Notes under the pieces: generated by a model
Told to the model about the DNA's origin: nothing
Database searches by the model: none
What the model saw: the letters and a program-made list of their open reading frames with translations, nothing else
Made by a program: the position numbers and the translations under genes
Assembly: GCA_025174535.1 (NCBI GenBank)
Contig: JALBUN010000029.1
Span: forward strand, 1 to 64,000
Origin: Cantharellus purpuraceus
Lineage: Eukaryota > Basidiomycota > Agaricomycetes > Cantharellales > Hydnaceae
Length of the DNA: 64,000 nucleotides
Direction: 5' to 3'
Part shown: positions 24,415 to 34,664 of the stretch, in pieces
Numbering within the stretch: position 1 is the first letter of the stretch
How the letters are laid out: each line of letters starts with the position of its first letter

Positions 24415-25421
24415 TGTTGATTACCAGTTCAAGGATCTTTTACAGTTGTGTAACTGTACTTGATTGCACTCGAAGTAGTGATATTCCTGCTTTGGGCATG
24501 AGTGTAGTATCTGCCTCACATGACTACAAATCTACAGGGTGAGATTGTCTGCCGATAGTCCTGCCATTAGTGCTCTTGTTTAAGTTACTAGTGTGTACTG
24601 CCTTTGCAGAGCATTAGAAGCTTGAACTCATGTGAAGCAGTTTCTAGACTACTTCACACATTGCTGTTACCCACTTCAGAGTGCCACTGGTTGGACAGTT
24701 GGATTCATCCACCTACTTCCTTTAGCCTCTAAGTGCATTCCCCTCTTTTTGGAATATGACACTTGTTCAAATCATGTCAGTATACAATATTCTGATGTAT
24801 ATGAGATATACATCAGAATTTCAATGATACATAAAGCCAGGGAGTTACAATTTGGATATCTTAAAAGATTTTGGATGTGTGAAATTTTCATAAATATAAA
24901 CATATATTCTATATTTTAATAAACTTTAAAAGATAAGATATTTGGTTGAGATGAACATAACTGTTTATATGAATATAATAGGAATGTATGTATTAATATA
25001 ATTGGTATTATATAGGTCATTTAGATATACAAATACCAGGTGGGGATTAAAGATAGTTCAAATTATGTTACAAGTATTGTATAAGAAAGAATCAATGATA
25101 TTTGGATGTTCCTTCAAGAGAGTTGTCACCACTAAATAGGGAAAAAAAGAATTATTTTTGAGAATCATGCCAAAATATCAAAATATCTTTTAATCTAGTA
25201 TATTGTGCAAAATTTGAGAGTCATGTTGAAATATGAAAATAAGTTTGAATTGAAGTGTATTGTGTAAAATTTGAGGAAAATAGATTGTATATATGTATTT
25301 GTTGTATTTCTGAACAAGCGTCTATCTGGACCCCTATGTCCATGAACTCTAGACTCTGGAAGTCTTATTCATTTCTTGCTGCTAAGAAACGTATTACTTT
25401 TCTGCATATAGTCTGCATTGA
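24415..25421 (+). repeat. LTR type D fragment, split by a MITE-like insertion
   Basis: Starts TGTTGATTACCAGTTCAAGG inside the RT of element Y and is an inverted repeat of 30258-30714. Its two parts are 24415-24757 and 25323-25421, separated by an AT-rich insertion. The right end is missing: at 25422 a type-C LTR begins, where the intact copy continues with CCAATACAAAGG. The flanking bases CTAAC (24410-24414) would be the left target-site copy. Confidence 0.78.
24758..25322 (+). mobile_element. MITE-like non-coding DNA transposon, 565 bp
   Basis: An AT-rich insertion with 12-bp terminal inverted repeats, GACACTTGTTCA on the left (24758-24769) and TGAACAAGCGTC on the right (25311-25322), 11 of 12 matching. 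It is flanked by TAT on both sides (24755-24757 and 25323-25325). The empty site is seen in the inverted LTR copy near 30365-30380, which reads GGAATATCTGG with a single TAT. No coding capacity. It contains the hairpin CTGATGTATAT-GAG-ATATACATCAG near 24791-24817. A second, partial copy is at 36912-37350. Confidence 0.75.
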
Positions 25422-25793
25422 TGTGAGGGTGACGCTGATGATGAGGCCACAACAACAAGATACTTGATAAGTGAGAGCTGATAAGAGATAATGCCAGCTG
25501 GTACAGTGGATATCCTCAGTCTATACAGCTGTTTCTGATAAATACATGGGACTTACCTGGTACAGCGGATATCCTCAGAGATCAAGCTGAGGGGATCACA
25601 CTGCACCAAGGTGAGTCTTTATACTAAATGATGGAGACAGATAGGAGAACCAAGATAGGGGAATAATAGGGAGGAAGGATAGGGGAAGTGATAGGGGCAA
25701 TGAAATAGGGGAGACGCACCCTGACAGGCTGTGCTGATAGGGGTGTCAAGAGAAGATACTAAAAATAGAATATGACTCATTTGAACCCTGACA
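25422..25793 (-). repeat. LTR type C, 3' LTR of Ty3 family III element
   Basis: Minus-strand ends TGTCAGGGTTCAAATGAG and ...CCCTCACA; 372 bp. It is a close direct repeat of 28767-29126. Just inside it, on the minus strand, is AAGAGGGAGGTGA, a purine-rich tract ending at the LTR, as expected for second-strand priming. Confidence 0.88.
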
Positions 25794-26389
25794 TCACCTC
25801 CCTCTTAATGCATGTCGTCTCAATATGCACTATCATCCTGTCCATCTCAAGAGAGACACACCCTGAAGCACTCTGCAAGGTCCCTTCTCACTCTCTGCCA
25901 AAGTAGAGCCCATGACAAGTGTTGATGGTGACTCTTCTCTGCCTTGGGGTAAAGTGGGATGGTGAACTCTCTGGGGGATATGGGATCGTCCATGCTGAAA
26001 ACTGCTCCAAGTATCATCTCCCTCCCTCATAGGTGACTTTACCAGTGAGCCCTTGGAAGGCGTATGGTATGTCATAGTTGCCGATGAATAGAGGGTCCCC
26101 GATGTAGTATGTCTGGTGTCTTGATGGATTACGATGCCAGAAGGGGAAATGAACTTGTGGAGGTGGAGATAGGAGGTTATAATCCTCTACAGCACATGCA
26201 GTATCCCTTGAGTCAACTGACCAAGTGATTGATGGGTAGGAATGGAGTGAGCGTAGAGGGGTGGATTCAGACTGGTAAGGCATGGTGGGTTGGGTAGTGA
26301 ACAACGATGGTTTTACTGAGGAAGGGGAAGTGGATTCACTGGCTTATATACAGTTAGTGGAATTTTGGCATGGATGAATTTGGTGAGCG

Positions 26390-27574
26390 CTAAGCTTCAC
26401 TGTGCCTATTCTGCGGCTCTGAAATGTGTCCAATAACACATGTTGGGTTCCTGCCAGCTGTCCAATCAAAGAGGACCTGTTTGGGAGGTTCTGTGAAGTT
26501 CTCAAAGCATCTGAAGGGAAGAGCCGCATAGGTGGCTGCCGAAATATGCCTTGGGGCTTCAGGATTCTCCCGATGGAAGTCTGCAATGCACCTTCTAGCC
26601 CCACTGGCATCCTTAGCTGGGATCCAGAGGTCGTCAGCAGCTCCATAGCCCTTCCAACACACCAGGTATTCCAGTCTTCCTCAGAAAACTCTGCTGTCAA
26701 GGATCTTCTCAACTTCATATTCCTGTACTCCATCTCGAATGACTGGAGGTGGTGGAGGAGATGACTGGCATTCAGGGATGGGATCCTTTTCATAAGGATG
26801 GAGTAAGACAACAGAGAACACTGGATGAGTGCAGCCAAAGATTGGGGGAAGTTGTAGGCCATAGGCATTTCATGAGACCACCTTATTAATCACATATGGT
26901 CCTAACCATTTGTGATCAAGTTTCTTGGTTGGACGGGTGGTGGTGATATTTTGTGCGTTGAGCCAGACCTTGTCACCAAGCTTGTATACTGGGGCTGCTT
27001 GCTGATGGGCATCATAGAATCGTGACATATCATCTGCTGCCTTTTCCAGGGCAGAGCAAGCCTCAGTGGTGGCCATCTCCATATGCTTAGTGAATTCTTC
27101 CAGTGCTTCAAGTTGTGTCTCTTGGATTGGCTCTAGCCCAAGCCTTGGGTGTTGGCCTGTATCAAGCATGAAGGGGGTTGATTGCATGGAGGAGTAGATG
27201 CGGTTGTTGTATGTGAATTCAGCAAGAGGAACCCACTCAATCCAGTCATCCTGGCGCTGATTGATGAAAAGCCTCAAGTATTGTTCAATTTCTTGATTGA
27301 CCCTTTCTGTCTGACCATCGGTTTGTGGATGATATGCTGTGGATGCTGCAACCTTGATCCCCAAAAGCTTATTGAGCTCATGCATAAATTGAGAGACAAA
27401 CTGGGTGCCATGGTCACTGATGATCTCCTCAGGAAGGCCGTGGTGTTCAGGCATGGCTGTTTTGGTTTCAGTCTGATGGACAAGGGAGTGTGCGTGTAAA
27501 ATATCACTTGTGAGCCCTACAGTACATGATTCAAGAACTGAAAACCGGTTTGTCAGGCAGGGCATGCTCCTCAC
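26390..27574 (-). pseudogene. Ty3 family III: C-terminal integrase with chromodomain
   Basis: The minus-strand frame contains EEIISDHGTQFVSQFMHELN (second catalytic Asp), STAYHPQTDGQTERVNQEIE (catalytic Glu), the NNRIYSSMQSTPFML segment and a GPYVINKVVS end before a stop. The chromodomain follows after a frame change: MCWKGYGAADDLWIPAKDAS and ADFHRENPEAPRH. The first integrase Asp, the HHCC domain, RNase H, RT and protease are absent; the fragment runs directly into gag at 27574. Confidence 0.85.
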
Positions 27575-28748
27575 TGCTGACTGGCCTGAAAATCCTGCTT
27601 CTCCTCTTGCTTTGGAATTACTGCCTTCTGCGCTTCTTCCTTGGCCTTCAGTGCAGCTGCTACTGACTCTGATATCATGCCTGCAATTGCTGTTTGTGTG
27701 AGATCAGCTCGGATACATTCCTTGCGTGGTTCAGGGCATGCTGAGGATATATGGCCATGCTTTCCACAGTTATAGCACGTCCAAGTCTCAATGCGATGGC
27801 GGTTGGAGTCAATATCCATAGGTGCAGCACCATTAGAGGTTGCCAAGGTAGTTGGTACAGAGATGACCGGAGTGCTGTGAGGGCGGGATGGGGTAGAGCG
27901 GGCAGGAGTGAGGGAAGTCTGAGCATGTCTCACTTCTAGAAGACGACGGTGGTTGCGGTCAATTTGACAGGCCGCTTCCTTTCATGCCTTGAGATCGGAC
28001 GGGAGGGATGGCTGTGCATGGATCTTGTCAAGAATCATTGCAGGGAGCCCTCGGGCATAGGCATCTTCCAGTGCTGCATCATTAAACCCAGTCCTTCCTG
28101 CTAGTATCTCAAACTGTGCTGTGTATTCATCCGCTGACATGCCAGGTGTCATCCTAAGATCATGTAACTTTGTTCGTGCTGTTTGAGAGTGGTCAGGGTC
28201 CCCAAAAGCATTCTCCACCTGCTTAATGAATTCCTCCAAGGTGGAGACGGTGAGGTCCTGTCAATGACTGCCTGTGTCTCATTGTGCGCCCATACTTCAG
28301 CAGAACCTCCTGTCATAAAAGAGAGGGCATAGAGGATCTTGGTCCGCTCATCTGGGAAAGATGTAGGCTGGACTGCAATGGCAAGCCTGATAGAGCGAAT
28401 GAAACCTTCCGTCTCTGCACAATCTCCATTGAATTTGGCTGGTTCAGCTGCCCTTATTGGGCAAACGGATGACGATGTAGGAGAAGGTGTGGGAAATGAG
28501 GTGGTCTGAGAGATGGTCTGTGCTGCAGTGATGGTGGCAGCAGTGGCAGCATCTGCTAGGTTGTTCTGGACATTGGTGAACTGGCTTTGGAGGTGCTGGT
28601 TCTGGAGTTGCAGCTGCTGGAGCTGCTGTGCCTGGGTGTTGAACAACGCTCGCAGAAAGCCACCACTTTCACCTAGAGTGTCCCAATAGGCTTCAGGGAG
28701 CTGATCGGTCATGGTATCGGTGAAGTAGTTAATAGGGAAAGTGTTCAT
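27571..28748 (-). pseudogene. Ty3 family III: gag with zinc knuckle, frameshifted
   Basis: Starts MNTFPINYFTDTMTDQLPEA, then a Q/L-rich helix (QQLQQLQLQNQHLQSQF), then a capsid segment (AEPAKFNGDCAETEGFIRSI, TKILYALSFMTGGSAEVWAH). The frame changes near 28200-28260 and continues as EEFIKQVENAFGDPDHSQTA. A CCHC knuckle, CYNCGKHGHISSAC, lies near 27765. It then joins directly to integrase, so protease and RT have been deleted. Confidence 0.87.
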
Positions 28749-28766
28749 CTTATGAGCTTGATCTTC

Positions 28767-29126
28767 TGTGAGGGCAACGCTGATGACGAGGCCACAACAA
28801 CAAGATACTCAATAAGTGAGAGCTGATAAGAAATAATACCAGCTGGTACAGCGGATATCCTCAGTCTATACAGCTGTTTCTGATAAATACATGGGACTTA
28901 CCTGGTACAGCGGATATCCTCAGAGATCAAGCTGAGGGGATCACACTGCACCAAGGCGAGTCTTTATACTAAATGATGGGGACGGATAGGAGAACCAAGA
29001 TAGGGAGGAAGGATAGGGAAGTGATAGGGGCAATGAAATAGGGGAGATGCACCCTGACAGGCTGCGCTGATAGGGGTGTCAAGAGAAAATACTAAAAATA
29101 GAATATGACTTATTTGAACCCTGACA
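28767..29126 (-). repeat. LTR type C, 5' LTR of Ty3 family III element
   Basis: 360 bp, from TGTGAGGGCAACGCTGATG (plus strand, 28767) to TTTGAACCCTGACA (29126). Nearly identical to the 3' LTR apart from a missing stretch around GGGGAATAATA. The two outer flanks (ATTGA on the left, GATCT on the right) do not match, so the two ends were not made by one insertion or have been rearranged. Confidence 0.85.
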
Positions 29127-29752
29127 GATCTGTCTCTGCTTCTGCCCTCTCTGCCTCCACTGCATTATCCTCTTCAGCTGCACCCACTGCAAATAACAGC
29201 CATGGTTGCAGATGCAATGATGAGTCTACCGGAGGGGCAGTTGTCAGACAGGTCAACCCTTTCCATGTGACCGAGATAATGGTGACCTTGGGGGTCCCCG
29301 CCTGTATTGGCACACTCAGACTCCCTGGGTGACTAGTCACCCCTGCCCCGGTCACCTTCTCCTCTACCTCCATGGCAGCCTCTAGCTCATGCACCTGCTC
29401 TTCCACTTCCTTCAGCCTTGCAACCTCCATTGTGGCCACAAGCTCCTTGACCCTGCATGCTCGCTCGGCCTTTGCCTCTTCCTCCTTCCGCTTCCATTCT
29501 ATCTCCTCCTCCTCCTTCTGTCTCCGCTCCTCCTCCTCCTCCTTCCGCCTCCATTCCTCCTCCTCCTCCTCCTTCCATCTCCATTCCTCCTCCTCCTCCT
29601 TCCATCTCTATTCCTCCTCCTCCTCTTTCCATCTCTGTTCCTCCTCCTCTTCCTTCCATCTCCGCTCCGCTCCTCTTCTTCCTCCTTCCATTGGGCCAGG
29701 AGCAACTGCTCAAGCTCGGCCACACTCATACTTGCTAAGGGGTTCAACATTG
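29127..29752 (-). pseudogene. Antisense extra gene of Ty3 family I, copy 2, N-terminal part only
   Basis: The minus-strand frame MLNPLASMSVAELEQLLLAQ continues into tandem E/R-rich repeats (GAGGAGGAGGA on this strand) and MATMEVARLKEVEEQVHELEAAME. It is cut at 29126 by the type-C LTR before the AT-hook and cysteine cluster. A TATA box (TATAAAAGG) lies at 29781-29789 on the same strand and a type-A LTR fragment lies upstream of it, as in the other copies. Confidence 0.75.
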
Positions 29753-29780
29753 TTGAGGATAAGACCTCAGACATGCCCCT

Positions 29781-29789
29781 CCTTTTATA
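29781..29789 (-). promoter_or_regulatory. TATA box of antisense extra gene, family I copy 2
   Basis: TATAAAAGG on the minus strand, in the same context (GGAGACA-TATAAAAGG-AGGGGC) as the other three copies. Confidence 0.55.
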
Positions 29790-29891
29790 TGTCTCCAGAT
29801 CCCCAGTATAACTCTGACTGCACCCAACCATCTCACCTATTCAATCCACAGACATGAGGCCTCAGGGGCTTGGCCTTAAATGGAGAGATGC

Positions 29892-30106
29892 TGTTATGAC
29901 TATATTCATTAACACCCAGATCCCCATCTGATACACTCAGATCCCTGCGCGCATGAAATCTATACTCCATTTGGAAACCATCATGTCTCCATTTATCTGT
30001 CCAATTGTCACAATCAATCTCACTCATCCACCTCCAGTTCCAATTGATGCATCAGCATCACCATAGGAACCCAGACATCCGTCCCTGTCAGACTCAGACA
30101 TATTCA
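29892..30106 (-). repeat. LTR type A, truncated
   Basis: Starts TGTTATGACTATATTCATTAAC and keeps about 215 bases, to ACTCAGACATATTCA, where it is cut at the junction with the type-D element. Confidence 0.8.
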
Positions 30107-30119
30107 CAGAGTCCCACCA
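30107..30119 (-). other. Primer-binding site of the type-D LTR element
   Basis: On the minus strand, two bases after the LTR end, the sequence is TGGTGGGACTCTG. Starting with TGG, it would pair with a tRNA 3' end of the form CAGAGTCCCA-CCA. It marks the adjacent LTR as a 5' LTR rather than a solo LTR. Which tRNA it is I cannot say. Confidence 0.55.
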
Positions 30120-30121
30120 AC

Positions 30122-30714
30122 TGTTTTGGAACCCGCAAAATTATGGTGTTAGGGCAAACTCTAAATCACCACAATTCTGTGAATGAACAGCTGAGAAGAA
30201 TATCAAACCCTGCTGCAGCACAACTCCAGAAACGATTTAACGTTTGTACTTTGGTTACAATCCTTTGTATTGGTCAATGCAGACTATACGCAGAAAGGTA
30301 ATACGTTTCTTAGCAGCAAGAAATGAATAAGACTTCCAGAGTCTAGAGTTCACGGACGCTTAGGGGTCCAGATATTCCAAAAAGAGGGGAATGCACTTAG
30401 AGGCTAAAGGAAGTAGGTGGATGAATCCAACCGTCCAACCAGTGGCACTCAGAAGCGGGTAACAGCGATGTGTGAAGTAGTCTAGCAACTGCTTCACACA
30501 AGTTCAAGCTTCTAATGCTCTGCAAAGGCAGTACACACTAGTTACTTAAACAAGAGCACTAATGGCAGGACTATCGACAGACAATCTCACCCTGTAGATT
30601 CGTAGTCACGTGAGGCAGATACTACACTCACGCCCAAAGCAGGAATATCACTACCTTGAGTGCAATCAAGTACAGTTACACAACTGTAAAAGATCCTTGA
30701 ACTGGTAATCAACA
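30122..30714 (-). repeat. LTR type D, complete, 5' LTR remnant
   Basis: 593 bp. The minus strand reads TGTTGATTACCAGTTCAAGG ... GGTTCCAAAACA. It is an inverted copy of 24415-25421 and shows the site without the MITE. Only the LTR and primer-binding site remain of this element. Confidence 0.78.
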
Positions 30715-31240
30715 GTTACTGAGATAGAGGATGACACTGTATGTCACTCTAGTCACACTGGTGTGCAGAAGATGGGTAGAATATGATGATATCTTCTTCT
30801 TTCAGAGGCAGAATGGCCTCCTTATATATTGTATTTACAGGGGCTGACTAATGCTTCTGGAATATTCTACCTATTAATAGATGGAAGCTACTGGAAGGTT
30901 GTGGAAGGTGGAAGAAAGGGGTAGAATATTCCAAGCCAATCACAGGATCTGATCACAGCACTAACACTGATCAGGAGCTGAATAATGGTTCTGGAAAGTT
31001 CTATCTAATAATAGAAGGAAACAGCTAGAATGTTATGGAAAGGGGTAGAATATTCCAAGGCAATCACCTGATTTGATCACCCATCAGCTGATCTGATCCC
31101 TGAGCTAGGCACTGATCAGGCAAAAAGAAGGGTGTCCACCCTGTTCTCTGCACTGGTTTGGACAGCCATGGATAGCCACATGTCATGTGATGATCTCCAC
31201 AGAAAATAGTGCCCTGAGAGGCTGTGGTTGTTAAGTTACA
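30715..31240. repeat. Unassigned repeat with an internal duplication
   Basis: No gene. A block of about 110 bases near 30850-30962 (CTTCTGGAATATTCTACC ... AGGGGTAGAATATTCCAAGCCAATCAC) is repeated in diverged form near 30985-31085 (GTTCTGGAAAGTTCTATC ... AGGGGTAGAATATTCCAAGGCAATCAC). TATATATTG near 30815 is TATA-like. Possibly an LTR of another family; the ends could not be fixed. Confidence 0.4.
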
Positions 31241-31559
31241 GAATATTTATTGATCAGAGACATCTGAGCTTGAATTGAGGCCAAATGCCTGGTCCAAAAG
31301 GGGAGAGCCGGCTGCGCGAAGGTTTGTGGGCGCCTATGGGTCCACAACTGTAGCACAGCAGAAATAAATGATTCTGGGCCGAGTTCTGCATGGAATATTC
31401 CCAGAAAAATATGGAAAAATAGAGAATATTTGAATAAGTCCATTCCAGGTACAAGCATCAAATATATGCTGATATTTAGGAATGGAAAAGCAAAGAATAG
31501 CACATTGGTGCTGCATAAATGGAATTTGATAGGGAAAAGGTGATTCCCATACACCAACC

Positions 31560-32253
31560 TCCCAGTATCTGGAGATTGTTTTATTATTGATGTGCAGCCT
31601 ATCAGGTTGTGCTGTTGACTTCTGTCGGCTCCTATGATTATACATAGGTTCAGCCAATTTGTTGATGCTGACAGCAGCTATGTGCAGCTGTTGTGATTCC
31701 CTGCTTGTTGGGAATCCTTTCACATTACAGAAATTCCCTGCATAGGTGTGTTTTGGTGGGACTTGATCATTGCGTTGAATCTGTATTGCATTGGAGAGAT
31801 ACATTGGTGTTGCCTCCTCTTTGGATTCATTGTCTTGATTGTCTGTGAGGGCTATGCTGAATGATGAGGCCATAAACACAAGATACTCAATAGATGAGAG
31901 CCAATAAGAGATAATGCCAGCTGGTGCAATGGTTATCCTCAGAGATCAAGCTGAGGAAACTGTGCTGCACCAGGCAAGGTCTTTATACTAGATGATACAA
32001 GGAATAGGGGAACCAAGATAGGGGAACAATAGGGGAGAGATAGGAGAGTGCACCCTAACAGGCTATGCTGATAGGGGTGATAAGAAAGGTACTAAAATAG
32101 AAACTGAGTCATATGAACCCCAACATTGTCCCATTCATATAGGGCAATCTCTTCATTCCATTCATCAGCTACATCTATAGCTGGCATTTTCTCCTCTAGA
32201 TGGTCCTTGGGATCATCCATTGCTTCTTCATATTCTTCCTCTATCAGGGAGAA
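31560..32253 (-). pseudogene. Unidentified protein-coding remnant, probably retroelement
   Basis: The minus-strand frame EEEYEEAMDDPKDHLEEKMP, DVADEWNEEIALYEWD is interrupted by a solo LTR and resumes as NQDNESKEEATPMYLSNAIQ, HTYAGNFCNVKGFPTSRESQ, AVSINKLAEPMYNHRSRQKS. The continuity across the LTR shows it was once coding. I do not recognise the family; an acidic linker of a retrotransposon polyprotein is likely. It ends at 32253 against a type-B LTR. Confidence 0.45.
31844..32126 (-). mobile_element. Solo LTR type C, target duplication TTGTC
   Basis: A 283-bp diverged copy of the family-III LTR (TGTGAGGGCTATGCTGA ... GAACCCCAACA on the plus strand). TTGTC occurs at 31839-31843 and at 32127-32131. 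Excision rejoins the host frame. Confidence 0.88.
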
Positions 32254-32771
32254 TGTTAAATGCTGGGATGCTATTAGGGTTTCAATGGAGTAACCAGAGT
32301 TCAGATGCTAGTGATGAAGGGGAGAGGACTTTACTGTTCCAGTTCAACTGGAGACAGAGTGGGGACAATAACTATTGAGTCAGATCGAGTGGACTTGGCT
32401 TCAACTTGTGTGTTGCACCTCCTTGGATCATCGGTCCAATATTTCAGAGTTCACAGTATGGAGTTGGATCAAGGATCTGGAGTTCAACTTGTCAAGAAGC
32501 TAGCAACCAAGAAGTTGATGGGCAAATTTGGTTGATATACAAACTACTGTAATAGACAGAGAGTAGCCTGTATAAGTATGTGGGAAATTGGATGATGAAA
32601 CTAAAACAATAAGACAATAGGACAGATATGGAGTACAACATGGAAAGGAGTTCAGAGTTCAGACCCAAGTCCAAACTAAACCAAGCAATATAAAAGAAGA
32701 AGGTTTGTTGTAACTAACAGAGAATGGAGATGGAGATCTGGAGATCAGACTTGGTGTTACAGGTTGCAACA
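32254..32771 (-). repeat. LTR type B, 3' LTR of Ty3 family II element a
   Basis: 518 bp, TGTTAAATGCTGGGATG ... GGTGTTACAGGTTGCAACA on the plus strand; homologous to the solo LTR at 40369-40975. On the minus strand the sequence just inside it is AGAAGGAAGATAC, a purine-rich tract, so in gag-pol sense this is the 3' LTR. Confidence 0.82.
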
Positions 32772-32890
32772 GTATCTTCCTTCTAGATTGAGTCCATGAG
32801 ATCTTAGTCAGTGTCATGGGAAAATTGTTGGTATATGCATTTGAATTGGTGCATGAGGCTGGCCCTCCTTACCTCTTACCACCATCTGAT

Positions 32891-34601
32891 ATGCCCTCTG
32901 CCAAAGAACTTTGCCAGCAACACACCGCATTAGATAAGTCAATCACTGAAGCTGATGCCGCAGAGAAAAAGAAGGCAGAAGAGGAGAAAAGGATCACAAG
33001 GGAGGATGCAGCTTGTTGTTCCAGCTGCCGGACATCTAGCTGCCGGACTTCTGGGGAGAAAGGAGAGGAGAGGGGGATTAGAGGGGACAGGGGAGGAACA
33101 GGAGCATATAGGAGGCTCAGGAGGTTTGGAGGGGCAAAGGGGGTAAAGGAGGATGGTTACAGGAATGGAATAGGGAACAGGAGAAGCCCCTGTGAGTTCC
33201 AGAACTTCCTGGACATTATTTCACTTTTATTTTCATCATTTCATCATCATGGACACTCCCCCCCATCATCATCTCATCATCCATCCCATCATTGACTCAG
33301 GACATTCACGAATGATTTCATTCATTCATAGGACTTAGTATCATATAAATCACGTCTGTAATGCACTTGAAAAGACAGAGTAATTATCTCTCACATATTC
33401 TGTCTGTGTGTCTGAATCTATTCGTATCTGGAATAACTCCAGAACGAACACGTATTTCTATTAGCATTTGTATATTCTATTAGAATATTGCATATCCCAC
33501 TCGAATCTCGAATTATGAAGCCATTAAATCACTGGATATGTTTTTATTAAGCATTTACTTCAAATCGAATCACCTACTCCTGCTGCCTGCTGAATTAGCT
33601 TGTATCCAGACGAGGACTTATCCAAATCACTCCAAACATCACACCAAGATACTATTCAAGCGTGTCTCTCACATGAATGTGCATACATTGTGTTCCCATC
33701 ATTGCCCCATTTTCTATTCAACTTCTGCTCGTCACTACACCCCAGCAAGACGATTATTCACATTATTCAATAACACAGCTTGAGTCAGGGCAGAGGCTGC
33801 AAAGAGAAGGGCATTATCAGTAGTTGCGAAAGGCAAGGAAATAGCCAGGGATCCAGAGGAAGAATCCAAACTGGACCTCACATGTGATATGTGCATCAAG
33901 TGCAACGACATGTGTGAGTGGGCAATGGTGAGTGAAAATAGTGACTGGATGTCTGGATATCATACTGATGATTGCTTTTGTTTCCTAGACCAGAAAATCT
34001 TGCTCCTGCCTCATGTGCCAGACAAACTGGCTGAAATGCAAGGTAAAAGGGAGTGCTCCTCCTTGATGGAAATGCAATCATGAGGAGGGCAGCAGTGCAG
34101 TGGACCCTTCTCCCAAACATCAATGGACTAGGGCCACAAGTACAGGTCCTGCCATGGAGACCATTCCTCCTGCATTGGTTGAAGCTGTGCAGGATGTTAG
34201 TATTAACGTGGCTGTGGTGGCCCATCGATTAATTGAGGTTTCCAAGCACACCAAAAGGACAAATGCAGCTCTCCAGGGCATCAAGACCTATATGGGTGAG
34301 CTCATGAGGATGTTCCATCACTATATGACAGGACAGAGATGGGGTCCACTCCAAAGGGAGTTGGATGCACTGGAGCTGGAAGTTCTCCACCATATATGAT
34401 ACAGGCTTGAACTCCTCAGGATCTTGAGACTCCATGGAGAATCTCGATAGGTTGGATGATGAGAGGTGGTGGCCATGGGAGGAGATAGATAGGGTGCTTA
34501 GGGAGCAGGAGTTGGAATCAGAAAATCTGGAGAAGGAGGGAACAGTGGATGGGGAATCAGAGGAGTCAGGTGTAGGGGAATCAGAGATAGAGGAGAAGTG
34601 A
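32891..34601 (+). pseudogene. Antisense extra gene of Ty3 family II, copy 1 (coiled coil, Zn2Cys6, acidic tail)
   Basis: Lies between LTR and pol of family II, on the strand opposite to pol. Starts MPSAKELCQQHTALDKSITE, followed by a charged helix (EKKKAEEEKRITRED). A solo LTR (33014-33775) interrupts it, then comes AAKRRALSVVAKGKEIARD. The cysteine part is TCDMCIKCNDMCEWAM, an intron (33930-33990, GTGAGT...TCCTAG), and TRKSCSCLMCQTNWLKCK. Counting across the intron gives C-x2-C-x6-C-x10-C-x2-C-x6-C, the fungal Zn2Cys6 binuclear pattern. A helical region (VEAVQDVSINVAVVAHRLIE, MGELMRMFHHYMTGQ) and an acidic tail (SEESGVGESEIEEK) follow, stop at 34599-34601. Frame changes after the cluster and a TGA near 34430 make this copy non-functional. 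Role unknown; DNA binding is inferred from the cluster. Confidence 0.68.
33014..33775. mobile_element. Solo LTR type E, 762 bp, target duplication CAGCT
   Basis: Begins TGTTGTTCCAGC, ends CAATAACA. CAGCT at 33009-33013 is repeated at 33776-33780. Excision restores the joint seen in the second copy of the gene at about 37722. Short ORFs inside it have no known motif. No other copy in this window. Confidence 0.88.
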
Positions 34602-34664
34602 TGTATCTAGAGAACATGATGACTAGTAAATGACTGAGTTTTCTTGGATAAAAACTGAAGTGAA

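Noticed and set aside
29372..29857. Plus-strand Ser/Leu-rich secreted-protein-like frame
   Set aside because: Antisense of the extra-gene repeat region; no homologous frame is kept in the other copies.
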